Numbered from the stretch's first letter, positions 9,035 through 18,518 are shown. The stretch is DNA of 64,000 bases from Chryseobacterium daeguense DSM 19388 (GCF_000430825.1 NZ_AUMT01000017.1:1-64000), one strand, 5' to 3'. Program-made: numbers and translations. The notes: generated by a model not told the origin, from the sequence alone.

Positions 9035-9620
9035 CCTGTTTTTTAATTAACCTAGCAATATACTTACCAATTATATCAAATTCAAGATTAACTTTATCAC
9101 CTGCTTTTAAATGTTTCATATTTGTAAATTCCCAAGTGTAAGGAATAATGGCTACAGAAAATTGTGTATCCTCGCTTTTGGCAACCGTAAGACTTATCCC
9201 GTTCACCGTGATAGACCCCTGCGGCACCGTTACAAAGCTCCCGTTATCTTCATATTTAATGGTAATGAAATAGCTTCCGTCTTTATTTTCAACACTTACT
9301 ACTTCACCGGTTTTATCAACATGGCCCTGAACAATATGCCCATCCAGCCTTCCATCCATTTTCATGCAGCGTTCAAGATTCACCACAGTTCCCACTTCCC
9401 ATTTCCCCAGATTGGTTTTTTCCAAAGTTTCGTTGATAGCGGTTACGATATATTGGTTGTTTTCAATTTTCACTACTGTAAGGCAGCAGCCGTTATGCGC
9501 AAGGCTTTGATCAATTTTTAATTCATTGGTAAAGGGGCAGGTAAGCGTAAAATCTATATTACTTCCGTTCTCTTCAATTTTTTCAATAACTCCAACTGCT
9601 TCAATAATTCCTGTGAACAT
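9024..9620 (-). CDS. ribE: Riboflavin synthase alpha chain
   Basis: 198-residue enzyme that dismutates two 6,7-dimethyl-8-ribityllumazine molecules to riboflavin. The start MFTGIIEAVG is the invariant N-terminus, and the two lumazine-binding repeats show GCCLTV (first half) and GISLTV (second half). An open frame continues upstream past this ATG but would run into pdxA on the other strand, so the ATG at 9618-9620 is right. First gene of the ribE-kinase-yfiC operon. Confidence 0.95.
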   Translation of the reverse strand: MFTGIIEAVGVIEKIEENGSNIDFTLTCPFTNELKIDQSLAHNGCCLTVVKIENNQYIVTAINETLEKTNLGKWEVGTVVNLERCMKMDGRLDGHIVQGHVDKTGEVVSVENKDGSYFITIKYEDNGSFVTVPQGSITVNGISLTVAKSEDTQFSVAIIPYTWEFTNMKHLKAGDKVNLEFDIIGKYIARLIKKQDVN

Positions 9621-9632
9621 ATTATTTTTTGC

Positions 9633-9663
9633 TAAATTTGTAAAATTATAATCTTCAAAGATA
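9633..9663. promoter_or_regulatory. Divergent ribE/pdxA promoter region with crossed -7 boxes
   Basis: In the 49 bases between the two starts there is TAAATTTG on the plus strand (9633-9640, for pdxA) and TATCTTTG on the minus strand (9656-9663, for ribE). The boxes are arranged so that each transcript runs through the other promoter. The -33 elements are poor on both sides. Confidence 0.6.
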
Positions 9664-9669
9664 ATCAAA

Positions 9670-10761
9670 ATGAGCCCAAAAAACCATAAAGTACGAGTAG
9701 GAATTTCAATCGGGGATTTCAACGGCATCGGTCCGGAAATCATCATGAAATCCCTTGCAGACAAAACCATTACGGATTTTTTTACTCCGGTAATTTTTGG
9801 TTCGGGAAAACTTTTCACCTATCAGAAAAATATTTTTAAGCTAAATTTAAACTTCAACTACATCAATGAGGCTTCACAGGCTCAGGCAGGAAAGCTGAAC
9901 ATGCTGAATCTTGTAAAAGAAAATTCTAATGTTGAGCTGGGAACCCCTACGGAAGAATCTACAAAAATGGCGATAGATTCTTTGGAAGCCGCTACGGAAG
10001 CTTTAATGAAGGGAGAAATCGATGTTTTGGTTACCGCTCCTATCAATAAAGATGAAATGATGAAAATGGGCTTCAAACATGCCGGCCATACAGGTTATTT
10101 CGAAGAGAAATTTAATAAAAAAGGATTAATGTTCCTGGTTACAGAAGACCTTAAAGTTGCCGTTTCCACGCATCACATCCCGCTAGCACAGGTTGCTGAA
10201 AATATTTCTAAAGAAAAAATAAAAAAGCAGATCAGGGTTTTGAACCAGACTTTGATTGAAGATTTTAATATTTCAAAACCGAAAATTGCTGTTTTGGGAT
10301 TAAATCCACATTCGGGAGACGGCGGCGTTATAGGAAACGAAGAAATTGAAATCATTGCTCCTGCTATTAAAGAGCTTTCGGACAATGGAATTCTGGCTTT
10401 TGGGCCTTTTCCTGCGGACAGCTTTTTCCAGCCAAGCAAATACAAAAGCTTTGATGCGGTTCTGGCGATGTATCACGATCAGGGACTAGCTCCATTTAAA
10501 ACATTGGCCTATGAAGAAGGCGTGAATTACACTGCCGGACTTCCTTTCATCAGAACTTCTCCAGATCATGGGGTTGCATACGATATTGCGGGACAAAATA
10601 TTGCGGATGAGCAGAGCTTTACGGAAGCTATCTTTACAGCGATAAAAATTTTCAAAAACAGAATGGAATACAATGACCTGATGAGCAACCGCCTGCAGCC
10701 GAGAAAAATGGTGGTAGACAACGGAATTGATGAAGATCTGCCAGAGGAAATTGAGCCTTAA
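9670..10761 (+). CDS. pdxA: 4-hydroxythreonine-4-phosphate dehydrogenase
   Basis: 363-residue NAD-dependent enzyme of the DXP-dependent route to pyridoxal 5'-phosphate. Motifs: GDFNGIGPEI at the N-terminus, TAPINKDEM, the metal-binding His in AGHTGYF, GLNPHSGDGG, YHDQGLAPFK (second metal His) and TSPDHGVAYDIAG (third metal His). Length is normal for PdxA. Divergent from ribE. A small palindrome without a T run (10764-10783) follows the stop. Confidence 0.95.
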   Translation: MSPKNHKVRVGISIGDFNGIGPEIIMKSLADKTITDFFTPVIFGSGKLFTYQKNIFKLNLNFNYINEASQAQAGKLNMLNLVKENSNVELGTPTEESTKMAIDSLEAATEALMKGEIDVLVTAPINKDEMMKMGFKHAGHTGYFEEKFNKKGLMFLVTEDLKVAVSTHHIPLAQVAENISKEKIKKQIRVLNQTLIEDFNISKPKIAVLGLNPHSGDGGVIGNEEIEIIAPAIKELSDNGILAFGPFPADSFFQPSKYKSFDAVLAMYHDQGLAPFKTLAYEEGVNYTAGLPFIRTSPDHGVAYDIAGQNIADEQSFTEAIFTAIKIFKNRMEYNDLMSNRLQPRKMVVDNGIDEDLPEEIEP

Positions 10762-10802
10762 ATCTTTAAAACAGATTTTAAAGTAATTTGTTAGAAAAAT
10801 TA

Positions 10803-10833
10803 TTTGTTATTATAAAAAAATTGCATATTTTTG
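10803..10833 (+). promoter_or_regulatory. Promoter of the DUF177-rpmF unit, full consensus
   Basis: TTTG at 10803-10806, 19 bases, TATTTTTG at 10826-10833. The predicted transcript begins about 7 bases downstream, only a few bases before the ATG at 10846, so the mRNA leader is nearly absent. Confidence 0.85.
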
Positions 10834-10845
10834 CACACTCATTTT

Positions 10846-11370
10846 ATGGACAGGTTAAGAAACTATGATGTAAGCTTTTCCGGACTGAAAACCGGGAAAC
10901 ATCAGTTCAAGTTTGAGATAGATAAAGAGTTCTTTCAATTATTTGACACTGAACAGGAATTTACAAATCCTAGAATTACAGTAGATGTTTTGCTTGATAA
11001 ACACTCTACTTTTTTAGAATTTGAGATCAAAGTAAGTGGGACGGTAGAATTGGTTTGTGATATTACAACAGAAACTTTCGATCATCCTATTGAAAATCAG
11101 ATCAAGGTTTTGGTAAAGTTTGGTGAAGAGTATGATGACAGCGAAGAAGATGTTATTACCATTCCTACTTCTGATCATGCTTTCAACATTGCACAATTGA
11201 TCTACGAAAACGTAGCACTTTCAATTCCAATGAAAAAAATATCACCGAATATAAGTGATGAAGATCTGAAAATTCTTGAAAAATTCAGCCCAAAGGAAAC
11301 TGAAGAAGAGAAGGAACATGAAAGCGACCCGAGATGGGACGCATTGAAAAATTTAAAGAATAAAAATTAA
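10846..11370 (+). CDS. YceD/DUF177 family protein
   Basis: 174-residue acidic protein of the DUF177 family, encoded just upstream of rpmF in most bacteria and linked to large-subunit or 23S rRNA accumulation in other organisms. Conserved VELVCDITTETFDHPI and the acidic EYDDSEEDVITI region are visible. In many homologues a pair of CxxC sequences binds metal; here only one Cys is seen, as in other Bacteroidota. The TTG at 10831 is part of the promoter's -7 box, so the ATG at 10846 is the start. Confidence 0.88.
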   Translation: MDRLRNYDVSFSGLKTGKHQFKFEIDKEFFQLFDTEQEFTNPRITVDVLLDKHSTFLEFEIKVSGTVELVCDITTETFDHPIENQIKVLVKFGEEYDDSEEDVITIPTSDHAFNIAQLIYENVALSIPMKKISPNISDEDLKILEKFSPKETEEEKEHESDPRWDALKNLKNKN

Positions 11371-11429
11371 ATAGTTTAATGATGAGATGATGAATCTCAT
11401 CGCTCATCAATTAAAAAAGTTATTAGAAA

Positions 11430-11633
11430 ATGGCACATCCAAAGAGAAGACAATCGTCTACAAGAAGAGATAAGAGAAGAACTCACTATAAAGCTGTAGT
11501 TCCTCAATTGGCTAAAGATGCAACAACAGGAGAGCTTCACCTATACCACAGAGCTCACTGGCATGAAGGAAAATTATACTACAGAGGAAAAGTAGTATTG
11601 GAAAAAGAAGTAGCTGCTACTGAAGAAAACTAA
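11430..11633 (+). CDS. rpmF: 50S ribosomal protein L32
   Basis: 67-residue basic protein starting [20 protein letters not shown], the standard L32 start. It lacks the zinc-binding cysteines found in some L32 forms. It lies 59 bases after DUF177 and shares its promoter; the spacer holds a GATGAGAT/ATCTCATC inverted repeat (about 11380-11401). Confidence 0.96.
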   Translation: MAHPKRRQSSTRRDKRRTHYKAVVPQLAKDATTGELHLYHRAHWHEGKLYYRGKVVLEKEVAATEEN

Positions 11634-11670
11634 GAGTCGCTTTTCACTGAAAAACACTCGTTTTAATACA

Positions 11671-11707
11671 AAAACCGCCCGATTTTGATAAAATTTGGCG
11701 GTTTTTT
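11671..11707 (+). terminator. Terminator after rpmF
   Basis: AAAACCGCC with GGCGGTTTT, continued by partly paired GATTTTG/AAAATT, then T6. Its T tract lies next to the TTTG used by the accB promoter. Confidence 0.85.
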
Positions 11708-11737
11708 GTTGTTTTTTATGTTTTTTTGGTATCTTTG
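11705..11737 (+). promoter_or_regulatory. accB promoter
   Basis: TTTG at 11705-11708, 21 bases, TATCTTTG at 11730-11737, 23 bases upstream of the accB ATG. The -33 box overlaps the rpmF terminator tail. Confidence 0.7.
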
Positions 11738-11760
11738 GCTCAAAATCAAATATCAAATTT

Positions 11761-12246
11761 ATGGACATTAAAGACATACAAAATCTTATCAAGTTTGTAT
11801 CTAAGGCAGAGGTTTCTGAAGTGAAGTACAAAACTAAAGATTTCGAAATCACTATTAAAACTCCATTAGCCGGAAGCGAAATTGCTTATGCTCAGCCTGC
11901 GGTTTACCACACTGCTCCTCAGCAAGTAGCTGCTGCTCCTGCACCTGCTGCAACTTCGGCTGCTGCACCTGCTGAAAAAGCAGAAGCTGCATCTGATGAT
12001 AGCAAATATGTAACAATTAAGTCTCCAATGATTGGAACTTTCTACAGAAAGCCATCTCCAGATAAAGACGTATTCGTAAACGTAGGTGACGAAGTTTCTA
12101 TCGGAAAAACGGTTTGTGTAATCGAAGCAATGAAGTTATTCAACCAGATAGAATCTGAAGTAAGCGGAAAAATCGTTAAGATTTTAGTTGATGATGCTAC
12201 ACCTGTAGAATACGATCAACCTTTATTCTTAGTAGATCCATCTTAA
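11761..12246 (+). CDS. accB: Acetyl-CoA carboxylase biotin carboxyl carrier protein
   Basis: 161 residues: an N-terminal helical segment (MDIKDIQNLIKFVSK), an Ala/Pro-rich mobile linker (about 55-85), and a biotinyl domain whose modified lysine lies in EAMKLFNQ. It carries the biotin that AccC carboxylates and the AccA/AccD transferase uses to make malonyl-CoA. The ATG at 11761 is used because the upstream frame would run back through the promoter and the rpmF terminator. Confidence 0.95.
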   Translation: MDIKDIQNLIKFVSKAEVSEVKYKTKDFEITIKTPLAGSEIAYAQPAVYHTAPQQVAAAPAPAATSAAAPAEKAEAASDDSKYVTIKSPMIGTFYRKPSPDKDVFVNVGDEVSIGKTVCVIEAMKLFNQIESEVSGKIVKILVDDATPVEYDQPLFLVDPS

Positions 12247-12301
12247 TTAGAAATTAGATGTTAGACATTAGATGTTAGATTAAATTCTACATTAAAATAA
12301 C

Positions 12302-12333
12302 ATTATCTAATTTTCAAATTATCTAATTTTCAA
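12302..12333. repeat. Two 16-base tandem copies in the accB-accC spacer
   Basis: ATTATCTAATTTTCAA occurs twice in a row (12302-12317, 12318-12333). Just upstream (about 12255-12280) TAGATGTTAGA is repeated around a CAT spacer. The 97-base spacer is otherwise featureless. Confidence 0.8.
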
Positions 12334-12343
12334 ATTAAAAAAG

Positions 12344-13699
12344 ATGTTCAAAAAAATATTAATTGCCAATCGTGGCGAAATTGCAATGCGTATTTTACGT
12401 ACTTGTAAAGAAATGGGGATCAAAACCGTTGCGGTTTATTCTACTGCTGATAAAGACAGTCTTCACGTAAGATTTGCTGATGAAGCGGTTTGTATAGGTC
12501 CTGCAATGAGTAAAGACTCATATCTGAAAATACCTAATATTATTGCCGCTGCGGAAATTACAAACGCAGATGCTATCCACCCGGGTTACGGATTCTTATC
12601 TGAAAATGCTAACTTTTCAAGAATCTGCCAGAAAAACGGTATCAAATTTATCGGCGCTTCTCCCGAGCAAATTGAAAAGATGGGAGATAAAGCGAATGCT
12701 AAAGCTACGATGAAAGCAGCAGGCGTACCTTGTGTACCTGGTTCTGACGGTTTGATCGAATCCTACGAGCACGCTGTAAAAGTAGCTGAAGAGACAGGAT
12801 ATCCTGTAATGATCAAAGCAACTGCAGGTGGTGGTGGAAAAGGGATGAGAGCTGTTTGGAAAGCTGAAGACCTTAAAGATCACTGGGAATCTGCAATTCA
12901 GGAAGCTGTGGCTGCATTCGGAAACGGAGGTATGTACATGGAAAAGCTGATTGAAGAGCCCAGACATATTGAAATTCAGGTTGCAGGTGACCAGTACGGT
13001 AAAGCTTGCCATCTTTCTGAAAGAGACTGTTCTGTACAGAGAAGAAATCAGAAACTGACAGAGGAAACTCCTTCTCCTTTCATGACTGATGAGCTTCGTG
13101 AGAAAATGGGTGAAGCAGCTGTAAAAGCAGCAGAATTCATTGGATACGAAGGTGTGGGAACTATTGAATTTCTTGTAGACAAACACAGAAATTTCTATTT
13201 CATGGAAATGAATACAAGAATTCAGGTAGAACACCCTATCACTGAGCAGGTTATTGATTATGACCTGATCAGAGAACAAATTCTTCTGGCAGCAGGAACT
13301 CCTATTTCAGGAATCAATTATTATCCTAAATTGCATTCCATCGAGTGTAGAATTAACGCGGAAGATCCGTACGCAGATTTCAGACCGTCTCCGGGGAAAA
13401 TCACAGGATTGAACATTCCAGGCGGACACGGAGTAAGAGTGGACACACATGTTTATGCAGGCTATACAATTCCTTCCAATTATGATTCAATGATTGCAAA
13501 ACTGATCACTACAGCTCAGACTCGTGAAGAAGCGATTGCAAAAATGAGAAGAGCATTGGAAGAATTCTACATTGAAGGTGTAAAAACTACCATTCCTTTC
13601 CACAGACAACTGATGGATAATGAAGATTATCTTTCAGGAAACTATACAACGAAATTCATGGAGAGTTTTGTTATGGATAGAAAATATGATAATCACTAA
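12344..13699 (+). CDS. accC: Acetyl-CoA carboxylase, biotin carboxylase subunit
   Basis: 451-residue ATP-grasp enzyme that carboxylates the biotin on AccB using bicarbonate and ATP. Seen: N-terminal [25 protein letters not shown], the glycine-rich ATP lid [10 protein letters not shown], the metal/ATP region [13 protein letters not shown], and C-terminal domain RINAEDP. Length is typical. It lies 97 bases after accB and is probably co-transcribed. accA is 12 kb away at 26181. Confidence 0.97.
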   Translation: MFKKILIANRGEIAMRILRTCKEMGIKTVAVYSTADKDSLHVRFADEAVCIGPAMSKDSYLKIPNIIAAAEITNADAIHPGYGFLSENANFSRICQKNGIKFIGASPEQIEKMGDKANAKATMKAAGVPCVPGSDGLIESYEHAVKVAEETGYPVMIKATAGGGGKGMRAVWKAEDLKDHWESAIQEAVAAFGNGGMYMEKLIEEPRHIEIQVAGDQYGKACHLSERDCSVQRRNQKLTEETPSPFMTDELREKMGEAAVKAAEFIGYEGVGTIEFLVDKHRNFYFMEMNTRIQVEHPITEQVIDYDLIREQILLAAGTPISGINYYPKLHSIECRINAEDPYADFRPSPGKITGLNIPGGHGVRVDTHVYAGYTIPSNYDSMIAKLITTAQTREEAIAKMRRALEEFYIEGVKTTIPFHRQLMDNEDYLSGNYTTKFMESFVMDRKYDNH

Positions 13700-13936
13700 G
13701 ATTATTTAGATAAAAACTTTAAACTGTCTCATTTTTGGGACGTTTTTTTTATTTAAAATAATTTAATACATCATTTAAAAGATAGAATAACTACAACAGA
13801 CAATCTGAAAGGGCAATATTTTCTAATTCACTTTTCGTTAAGCCTTAAAAGCACTTAAAATCAATCATTTTCCAGTGTCGGATTGCTGTTTATCTGTCTC
13901 ATTTAGAATGCTTAATTTTGTGCAAAACCTAAATTT
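13700..13936. other. Intergenic region accC-rocD
   Basis: An imperfect hairpin AAACTGTCTC...GGGACGTTT followed by T8 (about 13720-13750) probably terminates accC. TAATTTTG at 13913-13920 is a -7 box for rocD without a clear -33 partner. I see no small gene. Confidence 0.55.
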
Positions 13937-15184
13937 ATGTCAACAGTAGAAACAGCAAAAAACTCACAGTATTTTATTGACCTTGAAGACAAGCACGGTG
14001 CACACAACTACCACCCTCTTCCCGTTGTTTTAGACAAAGGAGAAGGCGTTTTCGTGTGGGATGTGGAAGGCAAAAAATATTATGATTTTCTCTCTGCATA
14101 TTCTGCTGTAAACCAAGGACATTCTCACCCGAAAATTGTAGAGGCACTGGTAGAGCAGGCAAAAAAGCTGGCTTTAACATCAAGAGCTTTTTACAATTCG
14201 AAATTAGGGGAATATGAGAAAAAAATAACTTCTCTTTTCGGTTTTGACAAGGTTTTACCCATGAATTCCGGGGCTGAAGCAGTGGAAACTGCCGTAAAAT
14301 TAGCCAGAAAATGGAGCTATGAAGTAAAAGGAATTTCAGAAAATGCCGCTAAAATTATCGTTTGTGAAAATAACTTCCACGGAAGAACAACAACTATTGT
14401 CTCCTTTTCAAACGATCCGGATGCAAATCAGAATTACGGACCTTTCACTCCAGGATTTATTAAAATTCCTTACAATGATATTTCAGCATTGGAAGAAGTT
14501 TTAAACAGAGAAGCAGGAAATATCGCTGCATTTTTGGTTGAACCCATCCAAGGTGAAGCAGGAGTTTATGTTCCAAATGACGGCTTCCTGAAAAACGCTT
14601 CTGAATTATGTAAAAAACACAATGTCCTTTTCATTGCCGATGAAGTTCAGACGGGAATTGCTAGAACAGGTAAGCTGATTGCCTGCCATCACGAAAATGT
14701 ACAGCCTGATATTTTGATCCTAGGAAAAGCTCTTTCCGGCGGGATGTATCCTGTTTCTGCGGTTTTGGCTGATGATGAAATTATGAGCGTGATAAAACCG
14801 GGACAGCATGGTTCTACTTTCGGAGGAAATCCTATCGCATGCGCCGTGGCCGTCGCTGCTTTGGATGTTGTGGAAGAAGAAAAACTTTCTGAAAGAGCTG
14901 AAGAATTAGGAAAATTATTCAGATCTGAGATTGAAAAAATTATTGGAAAAACAGATCTTATTACGAAAGTAAGAGGGAAAGGTTTACTAAACGCTATTTT
15001 GATCAACGATACCCCCGAAAGCTCTACAGCATGGAATCTTTGTCTGCAATTAAAGGAAAACGGACTTCTTGCCAAGCCTACTCACGGAAATATTATCAGA
15101 CTGGCACCTCCTTTGGTAATTACTGAAGAGCAACTTTTGGATTGCGTCAGGATAATCGAAAAAACACTATTAGAATTTAAATAA
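13937..15184 (+). CDS. rocD: Ornithine--oxo-acid aminotransferase
   Basis: 415-residue class III PLP aminotransferase that converts ornithine and 2-oxoglutarate to glutamate semialdehyde and glutamate. Typical parts: [43 protein letters not shown], the Asp in ADEVQTG, and the PLP lysine in [14 protein letters not shown]. The [12 protein letters not shown] wording distinguishes RocD from acetylornithine aminotransferases. Only three bases separate its stop from the first glycosyltransferase ATG, so read-through into the glycan locus is likely. Confidence 0.93.
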   Translation: MSTVETAKNSQYFIDLEDKHGAHNYHPLPVVLDKGEGVFVWDVEGKKYYDFLSAYSAVNQGHSHPKIVEALVEQAKKLALTSRAFYNSKLGEYEKKITSLFGFDKVLPMNSGAEAVETAVKLARKWSYEVKGISENAAKIIVCENNFHGRTTTIVSFSNDPDANQNYGPFTPGFIKIPYNDISALEEVLNREAGNIAAFLVEPIQGEAGVYVPNDGFLKNASELCKKHNVLFIADEVQTGIARTGKLIACHHENVQPDILILGKALSGGMYPVSAVLADDEIMSVIKPGQHGSTFGGNPIACAVAVAALDVVEEEKLSERAEELGKLFRSEIEKIIGKTDLITKVRGKGLLNAILINDTPESSTAWNLCLQLKENGLLAKPTHGNIIRLAPPLVITEEQLLDCVRIIEKTLLEFK

Positions 15185-15187
15185 AAA

Positions 15188-15976
15188 ATGCCACTCTCAC
15201 TCGCAGTCATTACTTACAATGAAGAAGAAAATATTGTAAGACTATTAGACTCACTTAAAGACACAGTTGATGAAATTGTAATCGTTGATAGCTTTTCAAC
15301 CGATAAGACCAAAGAAATCTGCACTCAAAAATATCCTCAGGTAAAATTCTTTGAGAAAAAATTTAATGGGTATGGTGAACAAAAAAACCATGCCCTTAAT
15401 TTGTGTTCAAAAGAATGGATCCTGTTCCTGGACGCAGATGAAATTCCCGATGAAACCCTGATACATTCCATTAAAAAAATCATATCTTCAGAACAACCGG
15501 AACATAAAGTTTATAAAGCGAAATTTAACAACCACCTAGGGATTCATTTAATAAGACACGGCGGCTGGGGCAATGTTTGCCGTGAAAGACTTTTCAGAAA
15601 AAACTGCGCTAAATATTCTGATGACAAAGTTCATGAGTTTTTGGTTACGGGTGAAAAAGCAGGCCTTTTAGAAGGAAAAATAAATCACTACACTTACAAA
15701 AGCATCCATCATCATATTGTAAAAATCAATAAATATTCTGATATGATGGCCGAAAAGATGTTTGAAAGAGGAAAAAAAATAAACCGTTTTAAAATTATTG
15801 CAAGCCCTATTTTTGAGTTTGTAAAGGTTTTTATCTTTAAATTTGGCTTTCTGGATGGTTTTCCGGGATTTTATATTGCTAAAACAATGTCTTATTATAC
15901 ATTTTTAAAATACATCAAGCTTCACGAAAAAATACGCCTGATGGAATTAGAAAAAAAACACGGCAAAAAATGCTGA
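15188..15976 (+). CDS. Family 2 glycosyltransferase, WaaE-like
   Basis: 262-residue GT-A inverting transferase. N-terminal LAVITYNEEENI nucleotide-binding start, IVDSFSTDKT, and the metal-binding DADE (LFLDADEIPD) are present, followed by VHEFL near residue 150. The pattern resembles WaaE/KdtX-type LPS core transferases that add sugars to heptose or Kdo. Sugar and acceptor cannot be read. It overlaps the deacetylase by 7 bases. First of the rightward glycan arm. Confidence 0.85.
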   Translation: MPLSLAVITYNEEENIVRLLDSLKDTVDEIVIVDSFSTDKTKEICTQKYPQVKFFEKKFNGYGEQKNHALNLCSKEWILFLDADEIPDETLIHSIKKIISSEQPEHKVYKAKFNNHLGIHLIRHGGWGNVCRERLFRKNCAKYSDDKVHEFLVTGEKAGLLEGKINHYTYKSIHHHIVKINKYSDMMAEKMFERGKKINRFKIIASPIFEFVKVFIFKFGFLDGFPGFYIAKTMSYYTFLKYIKLHEKIRLMELEKKHGKKC

Positions 15977-16734
15977 TTTATATTATTGCTTTATGCATTC
16001 TTACTTTTCTTGTTTTTTATTTTAAGCTGTATCTTTTTGCAGTTCCGAAAAACAGGCTGGTCATTCTTATGTACCATCAGATAGAAAAAGAAAGCCATGA
16101 AGATCTTACGGTAAGCCTGCAAAATTTTGAAGATCAGCTGCGATATTTAAACAAAAAAAAATACACTGCAAAATTTTTCTCCGAGCTGGGTACTTTGGAG
16201 AAAAAAAGCATTATCCTTACCTTTGATGACGGATATAAAAATAATTTTGAATATCTGCCTCCGTTATTGGAAAAATACGGCTGCAAGGCAACAATTTTCA
16301 TTCCTACACGGTTTATTCAGGAAGGATACGATAATTATGAAATGATGACATTTGAAGACATCCGGAATCTGGATAAAAAGCATTTTGAAATAGCACTTCA
16401 CAGCCACAATCATCAGAATTTCAGAAATATTTCTGCAGATTTTTTAGAAAATGATTTAAAAACCAATATGCAGATTTTAGAGGATCAAAAAATAGAATAT
16501 TCAAAAGTACTAGCTTATCCTTATGGAAAATATCCTAAGAAAAATCTGGAAAAAAATATATTTTTTGCTGTTTTGAAAAATTTAGGAATCGAATTTGCTG
16601 TAAGAATTGGAAATGAAGTAAATTTTTTCCCTACTCAAAAGCCTTACGAGCTTTGTAGAATAGACATAAAAGGTAAAGATTCGTTAATAAAATTCAAATT
16701 AAAACTTATCTTTGGGAAATTAAAACTGTTTTAG
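15970..16734 (+). CDS. Polysaccharide deacetylase, membrane-anchored
   Basis: 254 residues with an N-terminal membrane anchor (about 1-20), then a NodB-homology domain: TFDDGYKNN (catalytic Asp and metal Asp), HSHNHQNF (metal His pair) and a PYGKYP motif. Such enzymes remove N-acetyl groups from amino sugars in envelope glycans. Its position among glycosyltransferases suggests it trims the LPS or capsule product made here. Confidence 0.87.
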   Translation: MLIYIIALCILTFLVFYFKLYLFAVPKNRLVILMYHQIEKESHEDLTVSLQNFEDQLRYLNKKKYTAKFFSELGTLEKKSIILTFDDGYKNNFEYLPPLLEKYGCKATIFIPTRFIQEGYDNYEMMTFEDIRNLDKKHFEIALHSHNHQNFRNISADFLENDLKTNMQILEDQKIEYSKVLAYPYGKYPKKNLEKNIFFAVLKNLGIEFAVRIGNEVNFFPTQKPYELCRIDIKGKDSLIKFKLKLIFGKLKLF

Positions 16735-16774
16735 AAAAGATATTTATAATATACTTTCTGATCAAACAAATGTT

Positions 16775-17524
16775 ATGATGAATATAAGTGGCTTAATCAT
16801 AACACATAATGAAGAAAAAAATATAAAAGATGTTTTGGAGTGTTTTGATTTCTGCGATGAAATAATTGTAGTAGATTCATACAGCACGGACAAAACTGTA
16901 GAAATTGCTAGAGAGTTTCCTAACGTAAAAATTATTCAAAATAAATTTGAAGATTTTACCAAACAAAGAAACCTGGCTTTGGACAATGCCAAGAATGATT
17001 GGGTCCTTTTTCTTGACGGAGATGAAAGAATAACTCCAGCATTAAGAAAAGAAATTATTGATGAATTTAATAAGCCTGAACAGAAAGATGCCTATTATTT
17101 TTACAGGAAGTTCTTTTTTGCTCAGAAGCCTATCAATTTTTCCGGAACACAGTCTGATAAAAATTTCAGGCTTTTCAGAAAATCAAAGGCAAGATATGCT
17201 GCCGGGAAAAAAGTACATGAAACACTGGAAGTAAATGGTACGATAGGCGTTTTAAAAAATAAACTGCTGCATTATTCCGTTTCAGATTATGAATCTTATC
17301 GCGAGAAAATGATTCATTACGGGATTCTGAAAGGTAAAGAACTGGCTGCAAAAGGTAAAAAGTTTAATATTTTAATGCAATATATTAAAACCGCTTTTAA
17401 ATTTTTTAAAGCATACGTAATGCGGCTTGGTATTTTGGACGGAAAAGAAGGCTATCAGCTTTCTTATCTGCAGTCATTAAGTGTTTTTGAGACTTATGAA
17501 TCATTAAAAAAAGAGCAAAATTAG
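16775..17524 (+). CDS. Family 2 glycosyltransferase, WaaE-like
   Basis: 249-residue paralogue of the 15188 gene: SGLIITHNEEKNI, VVDSYSTDKT, LFLDGDERI (DxD-type metal site) and KVHETL follow the same order, and the C-terminal FKAYVMRLGILDGKEG matches FKFGFLDGFPG of the first gene. The two probably add neighbouring sugars of one core oligosaccharide. A 40-base A/T-rich spacer precedes it. Confidence 0.85.
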   Translation: MMNISGLIITHNEEKNIKDVLECFDFCDEIIVVDSYSTDKTVEIAREFPNVKIIQNKFEDFTKQRNLALDNAKNDWVLFLDGDERITPALRKEIIDEFNKPEQKDAYYFYRKFFFAQKPINFSGTQSDKNFRLFRKSKARYAAGKKVHETLEVNGTIGVLKNKLLHYSVSDYESYREKMIHYGILKGKELAAKGKKFNILMQYIKTAFKFFKAYVMRLGILDGKEGYQLSYLQSLSVFETYESLKKEQN

Positions 17525-17528
17525 TTGG

Positions 17529-18515
17529 ATGAAGATTTGTATCATAAGTTATGATTTCTGGGATTATGATAAGTATATTGTTGAAACATTATGCAACCGT
17601 GGTATTGATGCGCATCATATAAAGATCAGTACCATAACCCATTCCAACTTTAATGAAAGAGCTGTAAACGCTTTAAGCAAAACTTTTCTCAATAAAAATC
17701 TTAAGACAGAAAAAAGACAGAAGTACGTTCTTGATTCTCTGGAAAAACTGGGTCATCAGGATCAGATTTTAGTTTTAAACCCTGATACTTTTGATCTTTC
17801 CACACTAGAAAAAATAAGGAAATATACCGACCGGCTGATTACCTATCTCTATGACAATCTTGAAAGAGTGCCCGTAGAAGATAAGCTGCATCTTTTTGAT
17901 AAAATTTTCTCTTTTGATATTATTGATGTTGAAAAGCATGGCTTCGAAAAAATTACCAACTATATTTATCTTCCCTTTACACCAAAGGAAAATCAGAAGC
18001 CTGAGATGGATCTGTTTTATATAACTTCTTATGACAACAGAAGAGTTTCACTGATCAAGCTATTAGCTAAAAAATTAATAGATCTCGGATTAAAATTCCA
18101 GATCATGGTTATTGGTAAAAAGTCCTGGAAGCATCAGCTTACCAATATTTTTATTAAAGTTCCTGAAAATTTATTCCTTATTTTCAGCATTAAGAAAATA
18201 CCGCATAACGAACTCCCGAAATATTACAGAAATTCAAAAGTACTGCTGGATCTGATGCGTGAAGGGCAGTATGGCTTAAGCTTCAGGGTATTCGAAGCGA
18301 TGTCACTGGAGAAGAAAATCATCACTGATAATGAAGCCATTAAAAGCTATGATTTCTACAATCCCAATAATATTTTGATTATAAACGAAAATATTAGTAA
18401 TCTTGACAAATCTTTCTTTGAAACACCCTACGAAAAAATTCCGGAAGAGATCTATTACAGATATACTCTGGACAGCTGGGTAAACAAAGTTTTTGAATTG
18501 AAGCATAAAAACTAA
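17529..18515 (+). CDS. GT-B-type glycosyltransferase, divergent
   Basis: 328 residues. The N-terminal MKICIISYDFWDYDKYI and a C-terminal half with YYRNSKVLLDLMREGQYG and SFRVFEAMSLEKKIITDN match the donor-binding half of GT-B enzymes (family 4/CgeB-like, with the Glu of the EAM segment). The N-terminal half is not recognisable to me beyond the first strand. It starts 4 bases after the preceding gene and is in the same operon. Confidence 0.72.
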   Translation: MKICIISYDFWDYDKYIVETLCNRGIDAHHIKISTITHSNFNERAVNALSKTFLNKNLKTEKRQKYVLDSLEKLGHQDQILVLNPDTFDLSTLEKIRKYTDRLITYLYDNLERVPVEDKLHLFDKIFSFDIIDVEKHGFEKITNYIYLPFTPKENQKPEMDLFYITSYDNRRVSLIKLLAKKLIDLGLKFQIMVIGKKSWKHQLTNIFIKVPENLFLIFSIKKIPHNELPKYYRNSKVLLDLMREGQYGLSFRVFEAMSLEKKIITDNEAIKSYDFYNPNNILIINENISNLDKSFFETPYEKIPEEIYYRYTLDSWVNKVFELKHKN

Positions 18516-18518
18516 CGA

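Noticed and set aside
12247..12343. Repeats in the accB-accC spacer considered as CRISPR
   Set aside because: Only two adjacent 16-base copies without spacers, and no cas genes.
12617..13279. A long open frame on the minus strand inside accC (about 220 codons)
   Set aside because: It lies wholly opposite accC, is rich in Phe/Ser/Cys as expected from an antisense shadow of a well-coded gene, and has no promoter or domain.
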